Shown piece after piece: positions 17,787-27,322 of a DNA stretch of 64,000 bases. A program made the position numbers and the translations under genes. The stretch's first letter is position 1. Each line of letters starts with the position of its first letter. Source of the stretch: Motiliproteus sp047633175 (GTDB lineage Bacteria; Pseudomonadota; Gammaproteobacteria; Pseudomonadales; Balneatricaceae); assembly GCA_047633175.1 (NCBI GenBank), contig JBLIEQ010000010.1:1-64000 (forward strand). Reading direction: 5' to 3'. The notes below the pieces were generated by a model. The model made no database searches. It was not told the DNA's origin and saw only the letters and a list, made by a program, of their open reading frames with translations.

Positions 17787-19230
17787 CCTGTTGGTCTGGC
17801 CTGTGCTGCTGTCGCTGGTGGCTGCTTTGGTTGTGTTTATCGCGCCGAGAAATGCTGAGCGGATTGCCACTGTCGCAACCTCGCTAACCTTGGTGTCGGT
17901 AGTGCTGTTGCTAGCGGAGGTGATGACCGAGGGGCCTCAATTCTTGATTCTGGGGGGATGGCGGCAAGGGCTGGGCGTTGCACTATATGCCGACCGGTTG
18001 TCGGTTCTGTTTCTGTTGATGAGCGCCGCCGTATGCCTGGCATCCACTATTTTCGCCAGTCGCTATTTTGAACAATCACGTTATCGTCCTCAGTTCTGGC
18101 CGTTATGGTTGCTACTGCAAACTGCCATTTATGCGCTGTTGCTGGCGGGAGATCTGTTCAATATCTATGTAACGCTTGAGCTCTTGGGGCTGTCTGCGGT
18201 GACGTTGTCGGCATTGGGGGGGAGCCGGACTGCGGTCCGGGCTGCCCTCAACTATTTGATACTTGGCTTACTGGGCTCGCTGCTGTTTTTGGCGGGAATC
18301 GCGCTGATCTATGGCCGTTACGGCAGCCTCGATTTGCAACTGCTGGCGGGGGTGGTTGAGGCCGGACCGTCGCTTTGGGTTGCCATGGCGTTGATGACCG
18401 CTGGCCTGCTGTTAAAAAGCGCGTTGTTGCCGCTGCATTTCTGGCTACCAACGGTACATGCCAATGCGCCCGCTCCCGTCAGTGCGGTCCTTTCTGCCTT
18501 GGTGGTCAAGGTGGCGTTCTATTTGGTTATGCGCCTGTGGCTGGGTCTGTTTAATCCTGCGGTGACTCCAATTGCCGCAGATCTCTTGGGATTTTTAGGT
18601 GCCTTGGCGATTTTGTGGGGCTCTTGGCAGGCGATGATTACAGAGCGGCTCAAATTGTTGGCGGCGTATTCCAGTATCGCCCAACTGGGTTATCTGTTTC
18701 TGTTCCTTTCGCTACTGCTGGTCATGCCTGAAGGGGATGAAAGGCAGTTGTTGTTGGGCGCACTGGTGTTATTCGCCCTCAGCCATGGGTTTGCCAAGAG
18801 CGCCCTGTTTCTAGCTGCTGGCACAATTCAGCAGCATGCGGGGCATGATCGCATCGCTGAATTACGCGGGGTGGCTAGTCAATTGCCTTTGACTTTTTTC
18901 TCTCTGGGTCTGGCAGGAGTCGCATTGATCGGCCTGCCGCCCAGCGGTAGTTTCCTGGCCAAGTGGCAGTTGCTTTCAACATCCTTGCTGGCAGGACAGT
19001 GGTATTGGGTGGCCGTAATTTCATTCGGCTCGCTGATGGCCTGCGTGTATATGTTCCGTGTGCTGAGTATCGCCTTTGGTGCCGAGGGTATCGCCAGGAA
19101 GCGGATCAACAGCCGACGGGAGGAGTTGCCGGCCTTGGCTTTGGCTGTGACCGCCACGCTGATCTTGGGGCTGGGTGGTGTGTGGGTCTGGCGAGTGCTG
19201 CACGTTGGCGCAGCGGGTGTGGTCGGATGA
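17779..19230 (+). CDS. mrpD: Mrp antiporter subunit D (NuoM/N-like)
   Basis: 483 residues from ATG 17779, which overlaps the end of mrpC; the frame is open further upstream, but the membrane protein begins here. About fourteen helices. Proton-path residues of the family are present: Glu134 in FNIYVTLELLGLSA, Lys in LLLKSALLPLHFWLP, Lys in VVKVAFYLVMR and Lys in GSFLAKWQLL. It is one of three antiporter-like subunits in this operon. Confidence 0.9.
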   Translation: MTNLLVWPVLLSLVAALVVFIAPRNAERIATVATSLTLVSVVLLLAEVMTEGPQFLILGGWRQGLGVALYADRLSVLFLLMSAAVCLASTIFASRYFEQSRYRPQFWPLWLLLQTAIYALLLAGDLFNIYVTLELLGLSAVTLSALGGSRTAVRAALNYLILGLLGSLLFLAGIALIYGRYGSLDLQLLAGVVEAGPSLWVAMALMTAGLLLKSALLPLHFWLPTVHANAPAPVSAVLSALVVKVAFYLVMRLWLGLFNPAVTPIAADLLGFLGALAILWGSWQAMITERLKLLAAYSSIAQLGYLFLFLSLLLVMPEGDERQLLLGALVLFALSHGFAKSALFLAAGTIQQHAGHDRIAELRGVASQLPLTFFSLGLAGVALIGLPPSGSFLAKWQLLSTSLLAGQWYWVAVISFGSLMACVYMFRVLSIAFGAEGIARKRINSRREELPALALAVTATLILGLGGVWVWRVLHVGAAGVVG

Positions 19231-20732
19231 GCGCAGCACTGAATCCTTTGCTGTTGCCGTTGATACTCGCCAGTTCGCTGATACCGGCATTGCTCATTTT
19301 CTGCTTGGCCGAGCAGAGTTCCCGGTTGCGTACGGTGCTGAACCTGACGGGTGCTGTGATTAAATTGTTGCTGGTCGGGGTGATGATTTGGGGTGTATTT
19401 CACGAACAGATCTATGAAACCCGCTGGACATTGGCACCGGGGCTGGACCTAGTGCTGCATGCCGATGCGTTAAGTGTGCTCTTTGTAACGCTGTCAACGG
19501 TGCTCTGGTTGGTTACCACGGTTTATGCCATTGGTTATCTGAAAAATACCGCACACCGTAGCCGGTTCTTTGGCTTTTTCTGTCTTTGTGTCACTGTGAC
19601 AGTTGGCTTGGCGCTGGCGGGTAACCTATTCACCTTCGTTGTCTTCTACGAAGCGCTAACCCTGGTTACCTACCCATTGGTGGCACACAAAGGAACGGCG
19701 GAAGCGATCAGGGGCGCACGAATCTATCTGGCCTATACCCTGACAGGCGGTATCTTGCTGATGGTGGGAGCGGTGTGGTTGGGTGCCATCGCCGGACCGT
19801 TGGAGTTTTCACAGGGGGGCATACTGGGCAGTATCGCAGGCCTGGATCCGGGTACGCTTAGCTGGATATTCTTATTGCTGATCGCAGGTCTTGGCGTTAA
19901 GGCGGCGCTGTTCCCTTTGCATGGCTGGTTGCCCCAGGCGATGGTTGCTCCGGCACCTGTTAGCGCCTTGTTACATGCCGTGGCGGTGGTCAAAGCCGGT
20001 GCCTTCGGTATTGTACGGGTGGTGTACGACGTCTATGGCGTTGAATTTGCCTCCGATCTTGGCGTGTTGCTGCCTTTGGGGGTCATCGCCTCCATCACCA
20101 TTATCTATGGCTCGATCAAGGCACTGGGTCAGGATAACCTTAAAAAAAGGCTCGCCTATTCCACCATCAGTCAGGTTTCTTATATCGTACTGGGGAGCGC
20201 TATCTTGGGGCCTTTGGCCACTGTTGGGGGGCTGGTCCATTTAGTGCATCAGGGTTTGATGAAAATTACGCTGTTTTTTGCAGCCGGTAACTATGCAGAA
20301 ACGCTTGGTATTCATCGGGTCAGTGAGATGGATGGAGTCGGGCGGCGTATGCCGGGAACTACCCTCGCGTTCACCATCGGTGCGCTGGGAATGATTGGTG
20401 TTCCACCAGTGGCCGGATTTATCAGCAAGTGGTATCTCGGGATCGGTGCGGCTGAGGTGGGTGCCTTGTTCTGGGTGATGCCGGTGTTGCTGGCAAGTAG
20501 TTTACTCAATGCCGGGTACTTTCTGCCCATTCTCTATCGCGCCTGGTTTAAACCGGCCTCCGCTGATTGGGCGCCCGCGAACGTGCAAGAAGGTCGTTTT
20601 GAAACCCAGGGTATGCTGCTTTGGCCACCGGTAATTACTGCCGGACTGGCACTGATGGCCGGACTGTTTGCCGGAGCCCCGTTCAGTCCGCTGGAGTGGG
20701 TTCAGCTGATTGCCGTGCGGGAGTTCCGCTGA
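19227..20732 (+). CDS. second antiporter-like subunit (proton-conducting transporter family)
   Basis: 501 residues from ATG 19227, which overlaps the mrpD stop (ATGA). The frame extends upstream inside mrpD, but only this start fits the family. Conserved residues include Glu142 in FTFVVFYEALTLV, Lys in GLGVKAALFPLHGWLP, Lys in VVKAGAFGIVR and Lys in GFISKWYLG. It may stand in for the N-terminal part of MrpA. The family also includes NuoL and NuoM of complex I and hydrogenase subunits, so subunit naming is provisional. Confidence 0.88.
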   Translation: MSAALNPLLLPLILASSLIPALLIFCLAEQSSRLRTVLNLTGAVIKLLLVGVMIWGVFHEQIYETRWTLAPGLDLVLHADALSVLFVTLSTVLWLVTTVYAIGYLKNTAHRSRFFGFFCLCVTVTVGLALAGNLFTFVVFYEALTLVTYPLVAHKGTAEAIRGARIYLAYTLTGGILLMVGAVWLGAIAGPLEFSQGGILGSIAGLDPGTLSWIFLLLIAGLGVKAALFPLHGWLPQAMVAPAPVSALLHAVAVVKAGAFGIVRVVYDVYGVEFASDLGVLLPLGVIASITIIYGSIKALGQDNLKKRLAYSTISQVSYIVLGSAILGPLATVGGLVHLVHQGLMKITLFFAAGNYAETLGIHRVSEMDGVGRRMPGTTLAFTIGALGMIGVPPVAGFISKWYLGIGAAEVGALFWVMPVLLASSLLNAGYFLPILYRAWFKPASADWAPANVQEGRFETQGMLLWPPVITAGLALMAGLFAGAPFSPLEWVQLIAVREFR

Positions 20733-22402
20733 TGGACGGGATCTTGTTGTTGTCAGCATGGTTGTCGCCGTTGATGGTTTTGTTGCTGACCCTACGAAAA
20801 GACAGCGGTGTGTTGCTGCCCCTGGCGGCCTTACCTGCTCTGGTGACTGCGTTGATGGTCCCAGCGGGCAGTCAGGTAGAGATCCCCTGGCTATTGCTGG
20901 GAACCCGGTTGGGGGTCGGTGAGTACGGCGCGCTATGGCTGTTTTTCTCAGCGCTGCTCTGGCTGGTTGCGGCCTGTTACACCCACTTGTGGATCGATCG
21001 ACAGGTCGATTCAGGCCGGTTTCGGCTGTTTTTTCTATTGGCAATGAGCGGCAATTTTGGGGTCATCCTGGCTCAGGATCTGGTGAGCTTTTATCTGGGC
21101 TTTACCGTCATGGGGGTCTCTGCCTACGGTTTGGTGGTTCATGGGGGGAAGCCCGAGCAGCGACGGGCAGGGCGGGTCTACTTATGGATGACACTGGTTG
21201 GCGAGTTGGCGCTGTTTGCCGCTTTGGTGATGATCTATCAACGCACCGGCAGTCTGTCGCCAAGCCCTGAACAGCTGGCCGGAGCAGGTCACGTGGAGAT
21301 TGCTACGCTGGTCTTAGCCTTTGGTATTAAAGCCGGTGTGCTGGGCGTTCATTTCTGGTTACCGCTGGCTCATCCCGCAGCACCGGTTCCGGCTAGCGCG
21401 GTGCTGAGCGGCGCGATGATAAAAACGGCCCTGATCGGGTGGATCAACTTTCTGCCGCTGGGGCAGGAAGCCTTGCCGCTGTGGGGCATCTTGATGATGG
21501 TGCTGGGGTGTGCGGCGTCATTGTTTGCTGTGCCTGCAGGCCTGATGCAACGCGATCCCAAGGTGCTGCTGGCATATTCCAGCATCGGAAAAATGGGCAC
21601 TATGGTGGCCGTTATCGGCCTAGCTCTGCTGCAACCCTCATTGTCAGAGGAGCTGATTCTGGCGGTGGTGTTTTATACCGCACATCATGGTTTGGCCAAA
21701 GGAGCGTTGTTTATCGGTGTCGGGCTGGTTAAAGGGGCCACGTCCAGGGTTGGATTTCTGCTACTGGCGTTGCCGGCATTGGCGATGGTCGGAGCCCCTT
21801 TCACCAGTGGTGCTGCGGCCAAGGGACTGCTCAAAGAGAGTCTGAACCAAGTTGATCCGCTGTGGGGTTCATTATTGCTGGGCGTGATGCTGCTGGCCAC
21901 GTTAGGCACCACCCTGCTGATGGCACGTTTTATGGTGCTGATGAATGCCTTAAACGGCAGTGAAACCGCACAACCAAACATCAATCTGCTGCCCTGGGCA
22001 GGACTGATACTCGTTCTGCTTTTTCTGCCGTTGTTCGGTGGCCAAGGTGCGGAAGGGTGGTCAGATTTGTTGGTGATCATCACGGCACTGATTATCGCAA
22101 TCGTGGTGTTGAGATCGAACCCCGGTTTTATAGTCCGCTGGGTCGGCTGTCTACCGCCAGGGGATATGGTGTGTTGGATAGAAAAACTAGGGCTGCAGAT
22201 ACATCGTGCTCTAAAGAAACAGTGGCAAAAATGGCTGGCCCGCTTTGAAGGGCTGCCTAGATTGTCTGTGGAAAAAGTGCTGCTGTGCTGGAAACTGAGC
22301 TGGAATGAAAACCAGGGGTTGATCGAATCCGGCGCCATGCAGGCAGTGCTTTGGTTTGGCATCATATTGTTACTACTGCTGTTACTGGCCACGGGGGCGT
22401 GA
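20732..22402 (+). CDS. third antiporter-like subunit, divergent
   Basis: 556 residues from ATG 20732 overlapping the previous stop. It has the same fold, with Lys in LAFGIKAGVLGVHFWLP, Lys in GAMIKTALIGW and Lys in AAAKGLLKESL. However, the TM5 position that holds the essential Glu in the two preceding subunits is Thr125 (DLVSFYLGFTVMG). The C-terminus is extended by about 90 residues with a basic amphipathic segment (IHRALKKQWQKWLARFEGL) and a final helix. It is the last gene of the operon. The lost Glu suggests altered or absent proton translocation by this subunit. Confidence 0.85.
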   Translation: MDGILLLSAWLSPLMVLLLTLRKDSGVLLPLAALPALVTALMVPAGSQVEIPWLLLGTRLGVGEYGALWLFFSALLWLVAACYTHLWIDRQVDSGRFRLFFLLAMSGNFGVILAQDLVSFYLGFTVMGVSAYGLVVHGGKPEQRRAGRVYLWMTLVGELALFAALVMIYQRTGSLSPSPEQLAGAGHVEIATLVLAFGIKAGVLGVHFWLPLAHPAAPVPASAVLSGAMIKTALIGWINFLPLGQEALPLWGILMMVLGCAASLFAVPAGLMQRDPKVLLAYSSIGKMGTMVAVIGLALLQPSLSEELILAVVFYTAHHGLAKGALFIGVGLVKGATSRVGFLLLALPALAMVGAPFTSGAAAKGLLKESLNQVDPLWGSLLLGVMLLATLGTTLLMARFMVLMNALNGSETAQPNINLLPWAGLILVLLFLPLFGGQGAEGWSDLLVIITALIIAIVVLRSNPGFIVRWVGCLPPGDMVCWIEKLGLQIHRALKKQWQKWLARFEGLPRLSVEKVLLCWKLSWNENQGLIESGAMQAVLWFGIILLLLLLLATGA

Positions 22403-22504
22403 AGGCTATGGGTGATAACAGGGGGATCTATGAATGCTGTTCGCAAAATTCTGTATTTTACGGACGATGAGCGGGCTCGGCTCCGCCCTCAGGGTTTTCA
22501 TCAG

Positions 22505-22785
22505 CTAGATTGCCGCCAGATTGTCGTCTACGGGTTCTTTATCGGTGCCGTTGGCAATGTCGCGAACATCGTCAAGGTTTAAGCGTGTAGTAAGATCTCC
22601 CTGTACACCTCGCTCTGAGCGATCATCAGCGGAGTCCAGCTCTGAACACGACTGAGGATCTGCTCAGATGCCCGTTTGGCCACCATTTCCGTGACGTACT
22701 CCAGCTCCTCCCGTGGCATCTTGCGGTACTTGGCGTGGGCTTCCACTAGGTCCTGCGTCCGGTCGTGTATCTGTTCGCTTGGCAT
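22505..22785 (-). pseudogene. small frameshifted gene of a decayed integrative element
   Basis: An ORF from ATG 22785 (MPSEQIHDRTQDLVEAHAKY...) stops after 68 residues at 22579. Shifting by one base near 22585 continues with a protein-like acidic tail, TTRLNLDDVRDIANGTDKEP, ending at TAG 22505. The original product was probably about 93 residues. It starts 9 bases after the upstream polyvalent-protein fragment, on the same strand. Function not recognised. Confidence 0.5.
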
Positions 22786-22794
22786 TGCTGTTCT

Positions 22795-23286
22795 TTAGAT
22801 ATCAGTCCCTGTAGCCTCAGACTGAGCATAGTCCAGCCCCGCGATCTTCTCATAAATATCCAGGTCTGCTGCGCTGTCCATTCCACCGTTATCTATTCCG
22901 GGGCAGTAGCGGTAGCGTACCGACTCGTAGAAGCTGCGTAGGTAGGGGCGAATGCCTGGCCCCAGGTCCGAGATCATCGCCTTGCTGTATTTGGTGAAAG
23001 AACGCACTCCGGACTCGATATGATACCCGGCTATCGTCATGCCCAATGCGGCCAGCTCAGGATCAAAGCCGCTGTTAATCCTGTTCCGCTGCGCCTTGAG
23101 CAATGCGGCCAGCTGTGCGCCTACCGCTGCTATCTCGGCATCGATGGCGGCTTCAGCTTCATCAAGGTCAGACTGCGGCTTATCCTGGTCGGTCGCTGTC
23201 GCTGTCGCTGTCGGCGGCGTAGCGGGAGAGATGGGGCGATGATGAAGCCGGTCGTCAAACAGCTTTTTTCCGTAACTACTTCTTTG
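22795..23286 (-). pseudogene. C-terminal fragment of an ICE/phage-type large polyvalent protein
   Basis: The frame is open from 23286 to the stop at 22795 but lacks a credible start (only an internal TTG at 23103). The reading has a TATATA-type Thr/Ala linker, a helical E-A-E-A-A-I-D-A-E segment, and then GMTIAGYHIESGVRSFTKYS, DLGPGIRPYLRSFYESVRY and DNGGMDSAADLD. This last domain is one I associate with the C-terminus of very large proteins of integrative elements and phages (from memory, not a search). It is truncated at the N-terminal side, where the defence module begins. Confidence 0.5.
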
Positions 23287-23405
23287 CTAATAATTGGCCT
23301 TTGATAAAATTCCGTTTAAATAAGGAGCCATAGGGTCTGTTGGTTTCTGCTCAGACAGGAGAAACGATCCAGTTCTTCATCAAGAGCCCGCTGCTTCATA
23401 TGCCG

Positions 23406-26400
23406 CTACACCACACCACGCCGTCTGATGATATCTATCAAGCGCACATGTCTTCGATCATTAACGAGGCCAGGATCCGCCTGCCTGATAGCATCTAGGC
23501 ATTGCTGGAGCTCTGCGGGTATCCACTGAACAGCGTCCCCTATCAATGAATCCAAGTACGTAAGTGATTCGTTAGGAAAACGTGAACTTAACTCGGCTTC
23601 GTGTAGTAAATGAATGGGGTAGTCTGGCTGCTCCATAGGCAGCAGCCAGTATTGAAATTCTTCGACGGCCTCAGCAAATGAATCTTTGGCTGAAACACAG
23701 ACCCCTGCAATACTTTCGGAAATTTCGGGTGTCAGAAGGTCGAGGGATTTGGGCCACAGATCATGTATAAAGGGCTTCACTCTGTTGTTCCAGTACTCAG
23801 ATCTCTGATCCTCCGATCCATCCATTGCCCTGCTTAGGGTACTCGCACACTCTCTTAGTCCTTCCGCTGGTAGGCTCCCGATAGCTGCTGCTAATTCCTC
23901 TTTTGAAAAAGTGTTGCCTGGATCGAGAGCAACAAAGGTAAGAAAAGATGCGTACTGTTCGCTGTGCTCTCCGAGGTCATCGTAATGACCTGCGGTCTCT
24001 AGCAGGGGTCCTTTAATTGCGAACAAGAATGGCGGATATATTCGAGGAGACCAGAGAAAGCCTTCCCAAGCCACGCGAGCTTCAACCCCAGGCTGACCCC
24101 AATCAAACAGTGGCAGCAGGTTTTCAGTCGTCCAGACCTGGTCTACTCGAAACAAGGCAATCGCATGCGCTGCCAGTAAAACTCGGCCATGTCGGTATCG
24201 GTCGACCTGAACGTCACATAGATCAGTAAATATGGGTTTGATCGCCTCAAGTAACCCTTGGCCATCTTTTAAATCATTTCGATACCACCAGCGTAACAGC
24301 GCCTCGGTGACATGCCCGATAGGGTGGTTTATCGCGCGCAGAACAGGTTCTTCAGTCTCTACACCATCCTGGTGCTCCATTGCTAATAGGCGGCGACAAA
24401 GTTCAAGGTAGACCTCCTCACGGCCCTCAAACGACTTAGCGATCGCCTGTACCCAGGCGCTGAGTGTGTGTGCGACAGATTCAACAAATCCATCAGGAGA
24501 TGCGACTATCACGTCAGCAATGCTATCCCAAGAACGCTGGGTGTATTCATCTTCTGACCCTACCTGAAGCACCTCACACCAGCGGTCTGGTAGCCACTCA
24601 TTCTGATCGGCAAGATCAGACAGTGCACCAACGGCAACAGAAATATTATCCCTGCAGCGCTCGCGCCAACCATCCTGATGATGCAGTCGTTCAGATGAAG
24701 GATTCTTTCTGAGCCAGTCAACCAGGTCGGCTCGTGCCTCTGGTGCCAATTCAAACTCAGGGGGCGCACTTTCCCCGCCAATGCTCCTCGCTCGCTCAGA
24801 CCAGAAAGGAAATTCGTCCTTCTCATTCTCTGCCAAAATCCATTGTGGGTACTTTTGCGATAACATATCCAGCTTTTCTTGAGCAGCGGTTCCTAATGCG
24901 TGACCTGTTGCACGCATCTTCGCGAGAGGGCGCCATACCTGATGATCAGTCCGCCATTCCAACTCATCGCTATCTAAGCCTTCTATAAAAATTTCCCTTG
25001 GTGGCCCGGTTATAATTGCCTGTTCAAGCACAACGCGATTGTCATCATTCAGTATTGGGGATAAAGACACTAACAGGCGAAATTTTTCACGACGAGTTTC
25101 TACCGACCAAAGCCACCAGCTATCATCTTCCAACAACCATCCTACCGCTCGGCTTTGTTCCACCAGCTGACCTTGGGCGGCTGCAAACATCGCCAGTCTC
25201 TTGAATATGGGATACGGGGTATACCACCAAATTTCAGCAACCCGAACAGCCTTTCCCAGATTATTCTGAGCAGTCTCTAGCCAAGCCTCCCTAGCGAGTT
25301 CAATAAGAGCGGTCCAACCCCTGAAACCTTTGTTTTGCCGGTGCTTACTCACCGAAGGCTGATTCAGGTACGACAAGTCACTCTTATCATCTGCGCCACC
25401 GAGTTCACGGGAAAGATCTAGCGCATCAGTCAACAATAGCGTCACATCATCCAATAATTCAGGTAAATATGGTCGCAGTCCCTCCTGTTCAATTCTTTTA
25501 ATCAAGGTCGAGTGAACGTGATCAGCTGCTAGCTCCAGCTCCCAATCGACAAGGTCCTTTATTCTTTTAGGTTTAATGGGCTCATCCGTATTATCACCTT
25601 TGTGATATGGAGGTCTGAGCTCAACGCATGGGGCAAGTAGCGTTCTGAACTCCCGTTTTGAACTTGTGGTGACCCCCTCATGCTTTAGGCGACGTAGCCA
25701 ACCGAATAGATCCATACGGTGTCTTACAGTTTTTGTTTTCCCAATCAGAACAACACGCCAAAGCGTTTTAACCAGCGGGCCTGGAATGGCATCTGGTGAG
25801 GCTAGTCGTATCTGCGCTAACTCTGCTTTGGCTTCGTCAGTATCTTGGTGCTCTAGTTTTGCTAACTCTTCAAGCCGCCTCTGCACTAGTTCTTTGAACT
25901 GCTCGTTCAATAACCCACCCTTACGAGCTAGCCATAGAATCAACTCGTGGTTTCCAAGGTGCCGTAAAAGCCACCTGGCTACCTGGAACATGACGCCATC
26001 CCACTGACATTCATGCCGCCAAGCGCCTACGAGATCCATATTGGCGGTAAGCGCATACGGTGCGGGGCGATTGATCAAGCTATACGCTAGCTTTTTATCG
26101 ATCGATGGAGTGGGCGTAATACCAAACCGAGCTAGGTCCACATGATAAAACTGCGACTCAGAAAATGGCTCCAGCCATTCCAACGGCGGCACCGGCTTAA
26201 GTTCTGCGAAATGCTTAGCGGCCAGATCGTCACTCAAGGCCCAAAGCACTCTACCGACGGCAAAGTCTGATCGGGTCGATGTTAATGGTGGCGTGCTCGC
26301 ATGTTGGGTGATCACCATCTCTTTACCGTGCACACCGTCGCGGTAGGTCTCTGCCCATTCTTTCAAGGTGTCGTGCAGCGCGGAATGATCGTGTGTCCCG

Positions 26401-27227
26401 GTCGGTACTTTGTACAACAGGGGGATGACTCCCTTTGCTTTCCACTCTTCCTGCGCGTCCTGTTCGTTTCCATCGGTGTAGCTCGCGAATACGTAAGCGT
26501 CAGGGGTAATCTCTCCGAGCAGTTCATCGGCCGCCAGTGCATCCATCATGTAGCGAAGAACAGGGTCATTGATACTGTAACCAACAAAGCAGACGGTGTA
26601 TTCCGTGAAAAGCTGGCTTACAAAGCGGGCTGCCCAGCGCTCTGTAAGGTATGCCAACCCAAAATCGCCGCTGGTGAGAATTAATCGGTTCAGCGCCGCG
26701 GTATCTGGTGTTGTCGGTAGCAGGCCATGAAGATAGACGAGGCCATCCCAGCGACTCTGCTTGGGGATCGGCAGGAGCGGGGCAGAGTAGCTCGTCAGCT
26801 TCTGTTTGAGGCGCTTGGCTGCGCGCTCAAACACATGGTCGAAGTTGGTGGTGACCAGCTTCAGCGCCCCTCTCCGGTCCGTCCCCAGTTGCAGCAACGC
26901 TTGATGGGTTTCCGTGGCTCCCGGTTTACGCCACTTGGGCCTCAGTACTTTAGGCAAGACGGCCCTGACGGCCTCCCGCTGTCCGGGATAGCGGCGTTCT
27001 AGCTGATGCAGGGCTGAATCGTACTGCTCCGCTTTACAGGCCTTGGCTTCGATGCTGTTCTTAGTCGCGCCAAGCGCTTTGTAGATATCATCGACTAAGC
27101 CTGCAAAGCCTTTCAGTCCGGCGGGGCGGGAGATGCCGGCACCGCAGAAGAAGATAACTTTTCCGTCTTCATGGGCTTGTATCAGGTGCTCGGGGATATC
27201 CGGCCCGTTTGCTACAAATGCGGGCAT
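23406..27227 (-). CDS. large SIR2-domain antiphage-type protein
   Basis: 1273 residues. The N-terminal 250 form a SIR2-like NAD-binding domain: FFCGAGISRPAG (26-37), TTNFDHVFE with Asn128, VYLHG with His167, LTSGDFG (184-190) and FVGYSINDPVLRYMM (214-228). The conserved Asn and His expected of NAD hydrolysing SIR2 effectors are present. About 1000 further residues are mostly alpha-helical, rich in Trp and acidic residues, without a recognised motif; SIR2 proteins with a C-terminal DUF4020 have this size, which is a guess to test. The ATG overlaps the stop of a 25-codon ORF (TAATG). It is the last gene of the hsdR-HNH-hsdM-hsdS operon, pointing to NAD depletion as a backup to restriction. A 27-codon frame (23399-23316) just beyond its stop may be a stump of another gene. 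Confidence 0.85.
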   Translation of the reverse strand: MPAFVANGPDIPEHLIQAHEDGKVIFFCGAGISRPAGLKGFAGLVDDIYKALGATKNSIEAKACKAEQYDSALHQLERRYPGQREAVRAVLPKVLRPKWRKPGATETHQALLQLGTDRRGALKLVTTNFDHVFERAAKRLKQKLTSYSAPLLPIPKQSRWDGLVYLHGLLPTTPDTAALNRLILTSGDFGLAYLTERWAARFVSQLFTEYTVCFVGYSINDPVLRYMMDALAADELLGEITPDAYVFASYTDGNEQDAQEEWKAKGVIPLLYKVPTGTHDHSALHDTLKEWAETYRDGVHGKEMVITQHASTPPLTSTRSDFAVGRVLWALSDDLAAKHFAELKPVPPLEWLEPFSESQFYHVDLARFGITPTPSIDKKLAYSLINRPAPYALTANMDLVGAWRHECQWDGVMFQVARWLLRHLGNHELILWLARKGGLLNEQFKELVQRRLEELAKLEHQDTDEAKAELAQIRLASPDAIPGPLVKTLWRVVLIGKTKTVRHRMDLFGWLRRLKHEGVTTSSKREFRTLLAPCVELRPPYHKGDNTDEPIKPKRIKDLVDWELELAADHVHSTLIKRIEQEGLRPYLPELLDDVTLLLTDALDLSRELGGADDKSDLSYLNQPSVSKHRQNKGFRGWTALIELAREAWLETAQNNLGKAVRVAEIWWYTPYPIFKRLAMFAAAQGQLVEQSRAVGWLLEDDSWWLWSVETRREKFRLLVSLSPILNDDNRVVLEQAIITGPPREIFIEGLDSDELEWRTDHQVWRPLAKMRATGHALGTAAQEKLDMLSQKYPQWILAENEKDEFPFWSERARSIGGESAPPEFELAPEARADLVDWLRKNPSSERLHHQDGWRERCRDNISVAVGALSDLADQNEWLPDRWCEVLQVGSEDEYTQRSWDSIADVIVASPDGFVESVAHTLSAWVQAIAKSFEGREEVYLELCRRLLAMEHQDGVETEEPVLRAINHPIGHVTEALLRWWYRNDLKDGQGLLEAIKPIFTDLCDVQVDRYRHGRVLLAAHAIALFRVDQVWTTENLLPLFDWGQPGVEARVAWEGFLWSPRIYPPFLFAIKGPLLETAGHYDDLGEHSEQYASFLTFVALDPGNTFSKEELAAAIGSLPAEGLRECASTLSRAMDGSEDQRSEYWNNRVKPFIHDLWPKSLDLLTPEISESIAGVCVSAKDSFAEAVEEFQYWLLPMEQPDYPIHLLHEAELSSRFPNESLTYLDSLIGDAVQWIPAELQQCLDAIRQADPGLVNDRRHVRLIDIIRRRGVV

Positions 27228-27304
27228 TAAGCGGTTACACCTTCGTCGGAGACGCCGTCGATAGTGGGCTTCAGGCGGCAGTACTTCTCTTTACTGAGCT
27301 TCAT
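27227..27304 (-). CDS. 25-residue ORF coupled to the SIR2 gene
   Basis: ATG at 27304 is preceded by AAGGATCGAG. The product is MKLSKEKYCRLKPTIDGVSD plus five more residues, and its TAA overlaps the ATG of the SIR2 gene (TAATG). It lies 18 bases after hsdS. The SIR2 gene has only a poor ribosome site of its own, so this small ORF may exist to deliver ribosomes to it. Whether the peptide has a function is unknown. Confidence 0.45.
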   Translation of the reverse strand: MKLSKEKYCRLKPTIDGVSDEGVTA

Positions 27305-27322
27305 TCTCGATCCTTGAGCGGT

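Noticed and set aside
18963..19226. Upstream extension of the second antiporter-like subunit
   Set aside because: Lies entirely within mrpD; the ATGA overlap at 19227 gives the family-typical start.
22430..22582. 50-codon plus-strand ORF after the Mrp operon
   Set aside because: It lies opposite a better minus-strand reading (the frameshifted small gene whose tail is LNLDDVRDIANG), and has no ribosome site of note.
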